Below are positions 37,885 through 45,133 of a DNA stretch of 64,000 bases, one piece after another. The position numbers were made by a program, and so were the translations under genes. Every line of letters starts with the position of its first letter. The first letter of the stretch is position 1. The stretch comes from Actinomyces sp. B33 (lineage in GTDB: Bacteria > Actinomycetota > Actinomycetes > Actinomycetales > Actinomycetaceae): NCBI RefSeq assembly GCF_028437565.1, contig NZ_JAMRYR010000002.1, forward strand, positions 310,001 through 374,000. Direction: 5' to 3'. The notes below the pieces were generated by a model. That model was not told the origin of the DNA and did no database searches. It saw nothing but the letters and a program-made list of their open reading frames with translations.

Positions 37885-38817
37885 TCAGTCCCTCAGGGAC
37901 TCGAAGAGGGCCGTCGACAGGTAACGCTCGCCCGTGTCGGGCAGGACGGTGACGATCCTCTTGCCGGCGAACTCGGGACGGGCGGCGATCTCGGCGGTGC
38001 CGGCCAGGGCGGCGCCGGAGGAGATCCCGACGAGGAGGCCCTCCTCGGCGGCGGCCCGGCGGGCGTAGTCGAGCGCGGTCGAGGACTCGACCGAGACGAC
38101 CTCGTCGACGAGGGAGGCGTTGTAGGTGTCGGGGAGGAAGTTGGGCATGAGGCCCTGGATCCCGTGGGGCGCGGCGTCCCCGCCGGTCAGGAGCGGGGAC
38201 TCGGCGGGCTGGACGGCGATGACCCGAAGGTCCGGCTTGCGCTCCTTGAGGACCTTGGCGACGCCGGAGATGGTGCCGCCGGTGCCGACGCCGGCGACGA
38301 ACACGTCGATCTGCCCATCGGTGTCCGCCCAGATCTCCTCGGCGGTCGTCGCCTCGTGGATCGCGGGGTTCGCCGGGTTGGTGAACTGCGAGGCGATGAT
38401 CGACCCGGGCCTCTCGTCGCGGATGCGCTCGGCTTCGGCGACCGCCGCGGCGACGCCGCCCTTGGGGTCGGTGAGGACGAGCTCGGCGCCGAAGGCCCGG
38501 ACGATGATCCGGCGCTCGACGCTCATTGACGCGGGCATGACGATGACGACCCGGTAGCCGCGGGCGACGCCGACCATCGCCAGGGCCAGACCGGTGTTGC
38601 CGGAGGTCGCCTCGATGATGGTCCCGCCGGGGGCGAGATCGCCGGAGGCCTCGGCGGCGTCGATGATCGAACGGGCGATGCGGTCCTTGACGGAGGAACC
38701 GGGGTTGAATGCCTCGACTTTGGCGACGACGTCGACGCCGTCGCCGGCGACGCGGTTGATGCGCACGAGGGGGGTGTTGCCGATGAGGTCGGCGACGGTG
38801 GAAGCGATACGGGTCAT
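37885..38817 (-). CDS. cysK: Cysteine synthase A
   Basis: CysK (310 residues) joins O-acetylserine and sulfide. [10 protein letters not shown], the PLP Lys in [11 protein letters not shown] (about residue 44), [29 protein letters not shown] and the phosphate loop region [11 protein letters not shown] are all present. The ATG at 38817 follows TTGGAG; longer frames upstream are not supported. First gene of the cysK-cysE pair. The 212 bp upstream to the YigZ gene show no recognised riboswitch. Confidence 0.97.
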   Translation of the reverse strand: MTRIASTVADLIGNTPLVRINRVAGDGVDVVAKVEAFNPGSSVKDRIARSIIDAAEASGDLAPGGTIIEATSGNTGLALAMVGVARGYRVVIVMPASMSVERRIIVRAFGAELVLTDPKGGVAAAVAEAERIRDERPGSIIASQFTNPANPAIHEATTAEEIWADTDGQIDVFVAGVGTGGTISGVAKVLKERKPDLRVIAVQPAESPLLTGGDAAPHGIQGLMPNFLPDTYNASLVDEVVSVESSTALDYARRAAAEEGLLVGISSGAALAGTAEIAARPEFAGKRIVTVLPDTGERYLSTALFESLRD

Positions 38818-39029
38818 GGTGACTCCAAACTCAGGGGAGGGGCCGACGCGCACGGCGCGCGACGACGGGAGGGGAGGAAAAACGGGGGAGGGGAGGGCGG
38901 GCGAACGACGGCGCGGATCGGCGCACGGCTGGGTCATTCGCCCGACGGACAGGGCTCGCGGCGCGCGTAGGAGCCCGTCTGGGGGCCGAGGGGCGCGAGG
39001 TCTGAGGTCTGCGTGAGCACCGCTTCAGG

Positions 39030-39689
39030 TTAGGGCCGGGGCCCCGGACCCGCCACTTCAACGACCGTGGTGCCCGCCTCGTGGAATCGTGTGACACCGC
39101 CGGTCGCCCGAAGAGCGATCTCCCCGATGGCGGCGGCGTCGGCCTCGTCGACGGCCAGGCGCACCAGGGTCCGCGTGCCCCAGTCGACGGCGAGGACGTG
39201 GGCTCCGGCAGTGCGGACCTCGGCCTCGATCCTCCCCGCTTCGCCGGCGGCGAACGAGGCCTCGAGGACGAGACGCCGCTCGAGCCGGGCGCGCGGGGCC
39301 AGGGCGAGGGCCTGGGCGACCGATGAGGAGTAGGCGCGCACGAGCCCGCCGCCGCCCAGGAGGACTCCGCCGAAATAGCGGGTGACGACGGCGGTCGCAT
39401 TCCATACGCCCTCGGCGCGCAGGGCCTCGAGCATCGGCGTTCCCGCGGTGCCCGACGGCTCCCCGTCGTCGCTCGAGTGCTGCTGGGGATTGAGGCCGTC
39501 GGCGTCGATGAGGTAGGCGGAGCAGTGGTGGCGGGCCTGCGGGTGCGCTGACCTCACGGCGGCGATGAGGGCCCGGGCCTCCTCGCTGGAGTCGGTGCGG
39601 GCCAGGGTCGTGATGAAGCGCGACCGCTTGATCTCGATCTCGTGGGTCAGGCGCGTCCCCGACGCGAGGGTGTCGATGCCCCGTCCCAT
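39030..39689 (-). CDS. YigZ/IMPACT-family protein (UPF0029)
   Basis: A 219-residue member of the conserved YigZ family with an N-terminal IMPACT domain: [46 protein letters not shown] and [25 protein letters not shown]-terminal ferredoxin-like domain (UPF0029) follows. In eukaryotes the IMPACT domain regulates GCN2; the bacterial role is unclear. No cofactor site is evident. It stands alone between cysK and the mrf gene on the same strand. Confidence 0.92.
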   Translation of the reverse strand: MGRGIDTLASGTRLTHEIEIKRSRFITTLARTDSSEEARALIAAVRSAHPQARHHCSAYLIDADGLNPQQHSSDDGEPSGTAGTPMLEALRAEGVWNATAVVTRYFGGVLLGGGGLVRAYSSSVAQALALAPRARLERRLVLEASFAAGEAGRIEAEVRTAGAHVLAVDWGTRTLVRLAVDEADAAAIGEIALRATGGVTRFHEAGTTVVEVAGPGPRP

Positions 39690-39815
39690 GGCCCGGCCTC
39701 AGGCGCCTGCGGTGCGGGGCGTCGCGCCGGCTGCTCGTTCGATCGTGCTCATGGGATCCTCCAGGGGACGGGGTGGGCACCAGTCTAGGACTCGCGGATC
39801 CGAGGAGCCGTCGGG

Positions 39816-40859
39816 CTACTCGTCGAACCAGACGCCCAGGCCGTCGTCGACGCCGACCCAGTCGAGGGCCTGCTCCATCTCCTCGGGGGTCATCAGGAGG
39901 CGCTCGAAGGCCGCGCGGACCGCTTCGCGCTGGGACTCACCGCCGGTCCCGGTGACGATGAGGTGCGTGTAGGCGCCGTCGTCCCAGTAGCCGGCCGATC
40001 CGACCGACGCGCCGCCGCCGGCGACCTCCCACGTGCCGATCATCGTCGGGCGGGAGGGGAGCCAGAAGCATCCTCGCGCGCAGACGCCCTCGGGTGCGAG
40101 GGACGCGGCCTCATCCCGCAGACGGCGGGGGTGCAGGGGGCGCTCCGAATGCAGGTCGAGGGTCCACACCCCGTGGTCGGCGGGCCCTCCCCACGCCTCG
40201 GTCATCGCCGGGTGGATCCTGGCGATCGCCTGATCGGGGTCGTGGCGGGAGTCGAAGAGGAGGGGGCCGTCGATCTGCTCGAGGTGGTGGACGAGGAGGG
40301 TGTCGAGGGGGCGCAGGTGCTCGATGAGGTCGAGGCCGGTCGGGTCGGAGCCCAGGGCGCACACGACGTCGGCGTACCCGGTGCCGTTCATCAGCGCTTC
40401 CCCGGTGCATCGGTCGTCGCCATCGAAGAGGGCCGATCCGAGGTCGGCGAGGGGGATGTGCTCGAAGAGGTCGCGCGCGGCGGTGTCGGCGTCGACGAGG
40501 TGGAGGTTCGTCGTCAGGGAGCAGTGCCGCAGGGCCTCGTCCGGCTCGGTGAGGGCGGCGAGGGAGGGCAGGCAGGTCATCGCCTCGGCGCCGACGGGAA
40601 GGGCGAGGATCAGGCGGTCGAGGCCGTCGTCGGCCAGGTCGGCGAGGAGGGGGAGGATCCCCTCGCGCAGGGAGCAGGTGATGCAGGCGTGGGCGAGGGG
40701 GACGCGGGTGTCGAGGAGCCGGTCCCATCCGTCGACGAGACGCATGGAGACGCCCTCCTCGTCGATGTCGGTGACGAGGATCGGGGCCGTATCGGCGAGG
40801 GCCAGGAGCGCGGCGGATCGGAGCATGGCGGAGGAGGTGGTCAATGCGGCGATCTTCAC
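39816..40859 (-). CDS. mrf: Mrf-like CobW-related protein lacking a P-loop
   Basis: A 347-residue protein related to CobW/COG0523 metal chaperones and, more closely, to mycobacterial Mrf, which recruits a hibernation factor to zinc-starved ribosomes. The CobW C-x-C-C position is [16 protein letters not shown] (C-x2-C). The C-terminal domain keeps [31 protein letters not shown] and a [10 protein letters not shown]-like end. The N-terminus, where GTPases have GxxGxGKT, reads [16 protein letters not shown], so no Walker A is present. The GTG start at 40859 has AAAGGGA upstream. It is divergent from C-minus ribosomal proteins across a Zur box, which fixes its role as part of the zinc-starvation response. 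Confidence 0.85.
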   Translation of the reverse strand: MKIAALTTSSAMLRSAALLALADTAPILVTDIDEEGVSMRLVDGWDRLLDTRVPLAHACITCSLREGILPLLADLADDGLDRLILALPVGAEAMTCLPSLAALTEPDEALRHCSLTTNLHLVDADTAARDLFEHIPLADLGSALFDGDDRCTGEALMNGTGYADVVCALGSDPTGLDLIEHLRPLDTLLVHHLEQIDGPLLFDSRHDPDQAIARIHPAMTEAWGGPADHGVWTLDLHSERPLHPRRLRDEAASLAPEGVCARGCFWLPSRPTMIGTWEVAGGGASVGSAGYWDDGAYTHLIVTGTGGESQREAVRAAFERLLMTPEEMEQALDWVGVDDGLGVWFDE

Positions 40860-40885
40860 GTGGAGTCGGTCCCTTTCAACTTGCA

Positions 40886-40900
40886 TGAGAACGATTATCA
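40886..40900. promoter_or_regulatory. Zur box between mrf and the alternative ribosomal operon
   Basis: TGAGAACGATTATCA fits the imperfect palindrome TGAnAA-n3-TTnTCA of Zur operators. An ATACTATAAC -10 element follows on the plus strand. The site is placed to repress both directions when zinc is ample. Confidence 0.8.
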
Positions 40901-40958
40901 ATACTATAACTGGGGCATCGTCCGGCGACCAAGCCGGCCCGCGTCCGGAAGGCACCAC

Positions 40959-41195
40959 ATGAGCAGGCACTGCCAAGTCCTGGGAACCGCGCCGAGCTTC
41001 GGCAAGAGCGTCTCCCACTCCCACAAGCGCACGTCGCGCCGCTGGGACCCCAACGTCCAGACGAAGCACTACTGGGTGCCCTCCCTCGGCAGGAACATCA
41101 CGCTGCGGGTCAGCGCACGCGGCATCAAGACCATCGACAAGCTCGGTATCGAGGCCGTCGTCGCCGACATGCGGGCGCGAGGGGAGAAGTTCTGA
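40959..41195 (+). CDS. rpmB: Ribosomal protein L28, zinc-free paralogue
   Basis: A 78-residue bL28. It reads [24 protein letters not shown]-like at the N-terminus (key run [12 protein letters not shown]) and has [16 protein letters not shown]. The usual zinc-binding cysteine pairs are lost; a single Cys5 remains. Such C-minus forms replace the zinc form under zinc limitation, freeing metal. First gene of the Zur-controlled set; the next ATG is 1 nt after its stop. Confidence 0.93.
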   Translation: MSRHCQVLGTAPSFGKSVSHSHKRTSRRWDPNVQTKHYWVPSLGRNITLRVSARGIKTIDKLGIEAVVADMRARGEKF

Positions 41196-41196
41196 C

Positions 41197-41367
41197 ATGG
41201 CCTCGAAGACCGCCGACGTCCGTCCCGTCATCACCCTGGAATCGAGCGCGGGAACGGGCTACCGCTACGTCACCCGCAAGAACCGCCGCAACACCCCCGA
41301 CCGGATGCGCATCCGCAAGTACGACCCGGTCGTCCGCAAGCACGTCGAATTCGTGGAGACCCGCTGA
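41197..41367 (+). CDS. rpmG: Ribosomal protein L33, zinc-free paralogue
   Basis: A 56-residue bL33 with [19 protein letters not shown] and [11 protein letters not shown], no cysteine at all, hence the C-minus type. It starts 1 nt after rpmB and ends 1 nt before rpsN, in an operon under the Zur box. Confidence 0.95.
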   Translation: MASKTADVRPVITLESSAGTGYRYVTRKNRRNTPDRMRIRKYDPVVRKHVEFVETR

Positions 41368-41368
41368 C

Positions 41369-41674
41369 ATGGCCAAGAAGTCCAAGATCGCCCGCAACCT
41401 CCAGCGCGAGGCCGTCGTCGCCAAATACGCCGAGCGGCGCGCCGCCCTCAAGAAGGCGAGCGTCGACCCCCATCTGGCCCCGAACGAGCGCGAGGAGGCG
41501 ATGCGCGCCCTTCATGCCCTGCCGCGTGACGCCTCGCCGACCCGGCTGCGCGGCCGCGGCGCCAGCGACGGGCGCCCCCGCGGGTACCTGCGCCGATTCG
41601 GCCTGTCCCGCGTCCAATTCCGACAGATGGCCCTGCGCGGGGAGCTCCCCGGCGTCACCAAGTCCTCCTGGTGA
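41369..41674 (+). CDS. rpsN: Ribosomal protein S14, zinc-free long form
   Basis: A 101-residue uS14. [20 protein letters not shown], the [29 protein letters not shown]-type core (key run [13 protein letters not shown]) and the end GVTKSSW identify it. The length and absence of CxxC pairs mark the C-minus form, whose zinc-binding counterpart is usually 61 residues. Third gene of the Zur operon. Confidence 0.95.
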   Translation: MAKKSKIARNLQREAVVAKYAERRAALKKASVDPHLAPNEREEAMRALHALPRDASPTRLRGRGASDGRPRGYLRRFGLSRVQFRQMALRGELPGVTKSSW

Positions 41675-41705
41675 GCCCGGGCCGAGCACAGAAAGAAGAA
41701 TCCTC

Positions 41706-41984
41706 ATGAAACCGGGAATCCACCCCGACTACCATCCGGTCGTCTTCCGCGATCGCGCGGCCGATTTCGCCTTCCTCACGCGCTCGACGATCGTCACCGA
41801 CAAGACGATCGAATGGGAGGACGGCAACACCTATCCGGTCGTCGACGTCGAGATCTCCTCGGCCTCCCACCCCTTCTGGACCGGCAAGTCCCGCCTCGTC
41901 GACACCGCCGGCCGAGTCGAGAAGTTCCGCGCCCGTTACGGGGACCGCTACGCCGGCGGCTCGAAGAAGGGGGAGGGCAAGTGA
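41706..41984 (+). CDS. rpmE2: Ribosomal protein L31 type B
   Basis: A 92-residue bL31 of the zinc-free type [53 protein letters not shown] (span about residues 47-75; core SHPFWTG). No cysteines. It starts 31 nt after rpsN and overlaps rpmJ by 4 nt (GTGA). Confidence 0.95.
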   Translation: MKPGIHPDYHPVVFRDRAADFAFLTRSTIVTDKTIEWEDGNTYPVVDVEISSASHPFWTGKSRLVDTAGRVEKFRARYGDRYAGGSKKGEGK

Positions 41985-42103
41985 AGGTCCGCGCATCCCT
42001 GAGGTCCCTGGCCAAGCAGCCCGGCTCCGTCGTCGTCCGGCGCAGGGGCCACCTGTACGTCATCAACAAGAAGAACCCCCGTCTCAAGGCCCGTCAGGGC
42101 TGA
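41981..42103 (+). CDS. rpmJ: Ribosomal protein L36, zinc-free form
   Basis: A 40-residue bL36 with GTG start inside the rpmE2 stop: [33 protein letters not shown]-type (key run [15 protein letters not shown]). The C-x2-C and downstream Cys/His zinc ligands of the standard form are absent. Last gene of the five-gene C-minus operon; easily missed because of its size. Confidence 0.93.
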   Translation: MKVRASLRSLAKQPGSVVVRRRGHLYVINKKNPRLKARQG

Positions 42104-42248
42104 GACGAGGATCGCACCGGGCCGGGCCGGGCCGGCTTCGTCGACGCGCGAGCGCCGTGCTAGTCTGTCCGGGTTGCCGGAATGCGAGGCGCCCCGAGGG
42201 GTTTCTCCCGGTGAAGACAATCATCCGATTGAGAAGAGGAGCGAGGAC

Positions 42249-42419
42249 ATGGCGGTTCCCAAGCGCAAGATGTCGCGAGCCAATACCCGCACTCGCCGGT
42301 CTGCATGGAAGGCCGATCTCACCGAGCTGAACACCGTCAAGGTTGCCGGCCGTGAGATCCGCGTGCCCCGCCGCCTGGCGAAGGCGTACAAGAACGGCCT
42401 GCTGGATATCGAGGCCTGA
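42249..42419 (+). CDS. rpmF: Ribosomal protein L32
   Basis: A 56-residue bL32: [21 protein letters not shown], then [22 protein letters not shown]. It lacks zinc cysteines, which is normal for actinobacterial L32, so it need not be zinc-regulated. It lies 145 nt after rpmJ, with its own TAGTCT -10 (42161-42166) and Shine-Dalgarno GAGGAGCGAG. A rho-independent terminator follows. Confidence 0.95.
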   Translation: MAVPKRKMSRANTRTRRSAWKADLTELNTVKVAGREIRVPRRLAKAYKNGLLDIEA

Positions 42420-42435
42420 CCTCGATCCTGGCGGG

Positions 42436-42464
42436 GGCCCGGTGCGAGAGCGCCGGGCCTTTTC
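42436..42464 (+). terminator. Rho-independent terminator of rpmF
   Basis: A 10-bp stem (GGCCCGGTGC paired with GCGCCGGGCC, one mismatch) with GAGA loop is followed by TTTTCG. Confidence 0.8.
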
Positions 42465-42628
42465 GTTCACCCACTGCGGGGTCCCGGGAACAGCCGATGA
42501 ACCCTGACTTCCGCGCGCCTCGGACAGACGGCGGAGGGGTCGACGGAGAAAGGACGGGGAGAAGAGGCGGGCGGAGGCTTTGGATGGCGGGGGAGCGAGC
42601 CGCTACCCTGGAGCCGGGCGCGCGCCAT

Positions 42629-42701
42629 GCCTCCGTAGCTCAATGGATAGAGCACCGGCCTTCTAATCCGATGGTTGCAGGTTCGAGTCCTGTCGGGGGC
42701 G
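42629..42701 (+). tRNA. tRNA-Arg (anticodon TCT)
   Basis: A 73-nt tRNA: acceptor GCCTCCG/CGGGGGC (one G-T pair), D-arm GCTCAATGGATAGAGC, loop CTTCTAA with anticodon TCT at 42662-42664, T-arm GCAGGTTCGAGTCCTGT. CCA is not encoded (CCC). A TACCCT -10 lies at 42604-42609. Confidence 0.95.
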
Positions 42702-42707
42702 CCCTGT

Positions 42708-42754
42708 GAAGTCCCGGGACATCGTTAACGGGTGTCCCGGGACTTCGTTTATTT
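42708..42754 (+). terminator. Strong terminator after tRNA-Arg
   Basis: A perfect 14-bp stem (GAAGTCCCGGGACA/TGTCCCGGGACTTC) with an 11-nt loop is followed by GTTTATTT. Confidence 0.8.
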
Positions 42755-43064
42755 CCTGGGCGGTCGTCGGGCCGTGTGAGAGTCCCGGTTCGGTGCCGAG
42801 GGCTTCATCAGGTGGGACGGGCCCGCGTGTCACATTCGCCCATCATGCGGACGCGGGGAGAGCCGAATTGACGCGGCGCCGCGAATCGGCCAAACTCTCA
42901 GCCATGAGTGCTTTCGCGGACCTGATGCGCAGCCCCCGGGGCTGCGACATGCGTGCGCGAATGTGTATGTGATTGACGCCTCGACCCCTGTCAATCACTG
43001 CCGCAGTGATCCAACGGCCCACCATGACGCGTGGGCGTGCGGCACCGAAGAATCGGATACCACC
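42755..43064 (+). other. Long leader region of the orphan winged-helix gene
   Basis: About 310 bp without a convincing gene. It holds an inverted repeat at 42928-42946 (CGCAGCCC/GGGCTGCG) and, nearer the gene, the overlapping pair of hairpins at 42969-43010. These suggest structured RNA or operators. Confidence 0.5.
42969..43010 (+). promoter_or_regulatory. Two overlapping inverted repeats before the winged-helix gene
   Basis: GTGATTGAC (42969-42977) pairs with GTCAATCAC (42990-42998). ATCACTGC (42994-43001) pairs with GCAGTGAT (43003-43010). The two hairpins share the bases ATCAC, so only one can form at a time. They could be an attenuator or adjacent operators. Confidence 0.5.
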
Positions 43065-43490
43065 ATGGCCCTCGTCTACACCCCCGCCGCCGCGACCGAT
43101 GCCGACGCCCCCACCTCCTACGACGACTTCCTCGACGTCCTCGCGGGCCTGACGCTCACCGCCAACCGCCTCGAGATCGACATCGACCGTCAAACCGTCA
43201 CCATCGCCGGGAGGGACGCGCAGCTGCGCGGCAAGGAGTACCAGCTCCTCGCCCACCTCGCGGCCAACGCCGATCGGATCGTCTCCCGCGAGGAGCTCTT
43301 CGCCACCGTGTGGGCCGGCTCCGGCCTGGGCGCGGATTCGCGCACCGTCGACGCGCACATCCGGCGCCTGCGCGCCAAGCTCTCGACCCTCCCCGACGCG
43401 ATCTCGACCGTGCGGGGACGAGGCTACCGGTTCAACTCGGCGCCCGGCGTCCTCGTCCGCCTCTCCCGCGCCCACGCGCTCGCCGCCTGA
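43065..43490 (+). CDS. Orphan OmpR/PhoB-type winged-helix DNA-binding protein
   Basis: A 141-residue protein consisting of an N-terminal acidic stretch and one Trans_reg_C winged helix: LEIDIDRQTVTIAGRDAQL, KEYQLLAHLAANADRIVSREELFATVW, the recognition helix RTVDAHIRRLRAKL and the hairpin ISTVRGRGYRF. There is no receiver domain and no histidine kinase next to it, so it is not a classical response regulator. An alternative GTG start at 42963 would put the inverted repeats inside the gene. It may be autoregulatory. Converges toward ilvA. Confidence 0.85.
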   Translation: MALVYTPAAATDADAPTSYDDFLDVLAGLTLTANRLEIDIDRQTVTIAGRDAQLRGKEYQLLAHLAANADRIVSREELFATVWAGSGLGADSRTVDAHIRRLRAKLSTLPDAISTVRGRGYRFNSAPGVLVRLSRAHALAA

Positions 43491-43575
43491 CGGTCCGGAC
43501 CGGATCGCCTGCGCCGGCTCCCGCTCCTGCCGACCGCGCGCCGCGGACCGACGGATGAGCGGAGGGACGCGGCCC

Positions 43576-44865
43576 TCACACGAGCATCCGGAAGATCTCC
43601 GAATCGGGCTCCAGCTCCTCGACGTGCAGGGGCGAGGACTCCATCCTGCGGCGCAGCCCCTCGATGTCCTCCCGCGAGGCGATGTCGATGCCGACCAGCG
43701 CCGGACCCGACTCGCGGTTGTTCTTCTTCGTGTACTCGAAGTGGACGATGTCGTCGGTCGGCGATAGCACGTCCTCCAGGAACATCCGCAGGGCCCCCGG
43801 CTGCTGCGGGAAGGTGACGAGGAAGTAGTGGCGCAGCCCCTCATGGCGCAGCGACCGCTCCATGATCTCGGCGTAGCGCGTCAAGTCGTTGTTCCCCCCG
43901 GACACCAGGCAGACGACGGCGCCGTCCGCCCGGCCCAGGAGGCGCGCGCGGTCCTCGGCGGTCCCCAGGTGCATGCGGGCCGCCGCCGATGCCAGGGCGC
44001 CGGCGGGCTCGGCGATGACCCCGTCGGACTGGTACAGGTCGATCATCTCCGTGCACACCGCCCCCTCGGGGACCACGAGCACGTCGTCGACGTGGCGCAT
44101 GACCGCCTCGAAGGGGACGGCCCCCGCCAGGCCGACCGCCGTGCCGTCGACGAAGGGGTCGACTCCGTCGAGGGGGACGGGGCGGCCGGCGTCCATGGCC
44201 GCCCGCATCGAGGCCGCGCCGGCCGGCTCCACGCCGATGATCCGCACGCCCGGGGCCGCCTCGTGCAGCCACGTCGCGATCCCCGCCAGGAGTCCGCCGC
44301 CCCCGACGGGGACGAGGACCGCCGCCGTGTCATCGGGCATCTGATCGACGAGCTCGACGCCGATCGTCCCCTGCCCGGCGATCGTCCTGGGGTCGTCGTA
44401 GGGGTGGACGAGGAGGCGGCCGGAGACGCGCGCCGCCTCCCGGGCCAAGGCGTTCGCCTTGTCGAAGGGGCCGTCGACGATCACCTGCTCGACCCACTCG
44501 CCGCCGAAGGAGGCGATCCGCGAGCGCTTCTGACGCGGGGTGTTCGACGGCAGGTAGATCGTGCCGCGCACCCGCAGGTGGGCGCAGGCGTAGGCCACTC
44601 CCTGGGCGTGATTGCCGGCCGACGCGCAGACGACGCCGCGCTCGCGCTCGGGCCCGGACATCCGCGACATCAGCGCGTAGGCGCCGCGGACCTTGAAGGA
44701 CCGGCAGCGCTGCTGGTCCTCCCGCTTGAGCAGGACGGGGATCCCCAGGGCGGAGCTCAGACGCTCCGAGGGGGATAGGGGAGTGCGGTGGACGACCCCT
44801 CGCAGGGCGTCGGCCGCGGCCTCGATGTCAGAGGGGGTGGCCGCGGGGCGCGCGCCTTCGCTCAT
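43576..44865 (-). CDS. ilvA: Threonine ammonia-lyase with C-terminal ACT-like domain
   Basis: IlvA (429 residues) deaminates threonine to 2-oxobutanoate, the first step of isoleucine synthesis. It shows VVHRTPLSPSERLS, the PLP Lys in RCRSFKVRGAYALMS, VCASAGNHAQGVAYAC, VPVGGGGLLAGIATWL and CLVSGGNNDLTRY. A single ACT-like regulatory domain (about residues 340-429, HYFLVTFPQQPGALRMFLEDVL) follows. The length matches the short form with one regulatory domain. The start ATG at 44865 follows AAGGAG; the gene is divergent from cstA. Confidence 0.94.
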   Translation of the reverse strand: MSEGARPAATPSDIEAAADALRGVVHRTPLSPSERLSSALGIPVLLKREDQQRCRSFKVRGAYALMSRMSGPERERGVVCASAGNHAQGVAYACAHLRVRGTIYLPSNTPRQKRSRIASFGGEWVEQVIVDGPFDKANALAREAARVSGRLLVHPYDDPRTIAGQGTIGVELVDQMPDDTAAVLVPVGGGGLLAGIATWLHEAAPGVRIIGVEPAGAASMRAAMDAGRPVPLDGVDPFVDGTAVGLAGAVPFEAVMRHVDDVLVVPEGAVCTEMIDLYQSDGVIAEPAGALASAAARMHLGTAEDRARLLGRADGAVVCLVSGGNNDLTRYAEIMERSLRHEGLRHYFLVTFPQQPGALRMFLEDVLSPTDDIVHFEYTKKNNRESGPALVGIDIASREDIEGLRRRMESSPLHVEELEPDSEIFRMLV

Positions 44866-45027
44866 GGGACTCTCCTTCGCGCTGTGTGGGCGTCCTCGGG
44901 CCGACGGAACGGGATGACGGGCGCCCCGTCCGAGCGGAGGATCGATGTGCAGTGTAACGACGGGGACCTGCGTCTCTTGCGCGGTGCTCACCAGGCGAGT
45001 GGGAGGGCGATCGCGAGGACGCGCCGA

Positions 45028-45046
45028 TAAGGCCAACCTTGCCTAA
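45028..45046. promoter_or_regulatory. DtxR-box-like sequence between ilvA and cstA
   Basis: TAAGGCCAACCTTGCCTAA matches 13 of 19 positions of the DtxR/IdeR consensus (TTAGGTTAGCCTAACCTAA), with the outer AGG/CCTAA half-sites best kept. Whether a DtxR/IdeR-type regulator uses it is unknown. Confidence 0.4.
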
Positions 45047-45133
45047 TGGCTCCGGTGTGCTTGAAGATTTTGACGAGCCTCGGCCCCACAGGGCCCCGCT
45101 CGCCATCCATCCCTATACGTGAGGAACAGCCCC

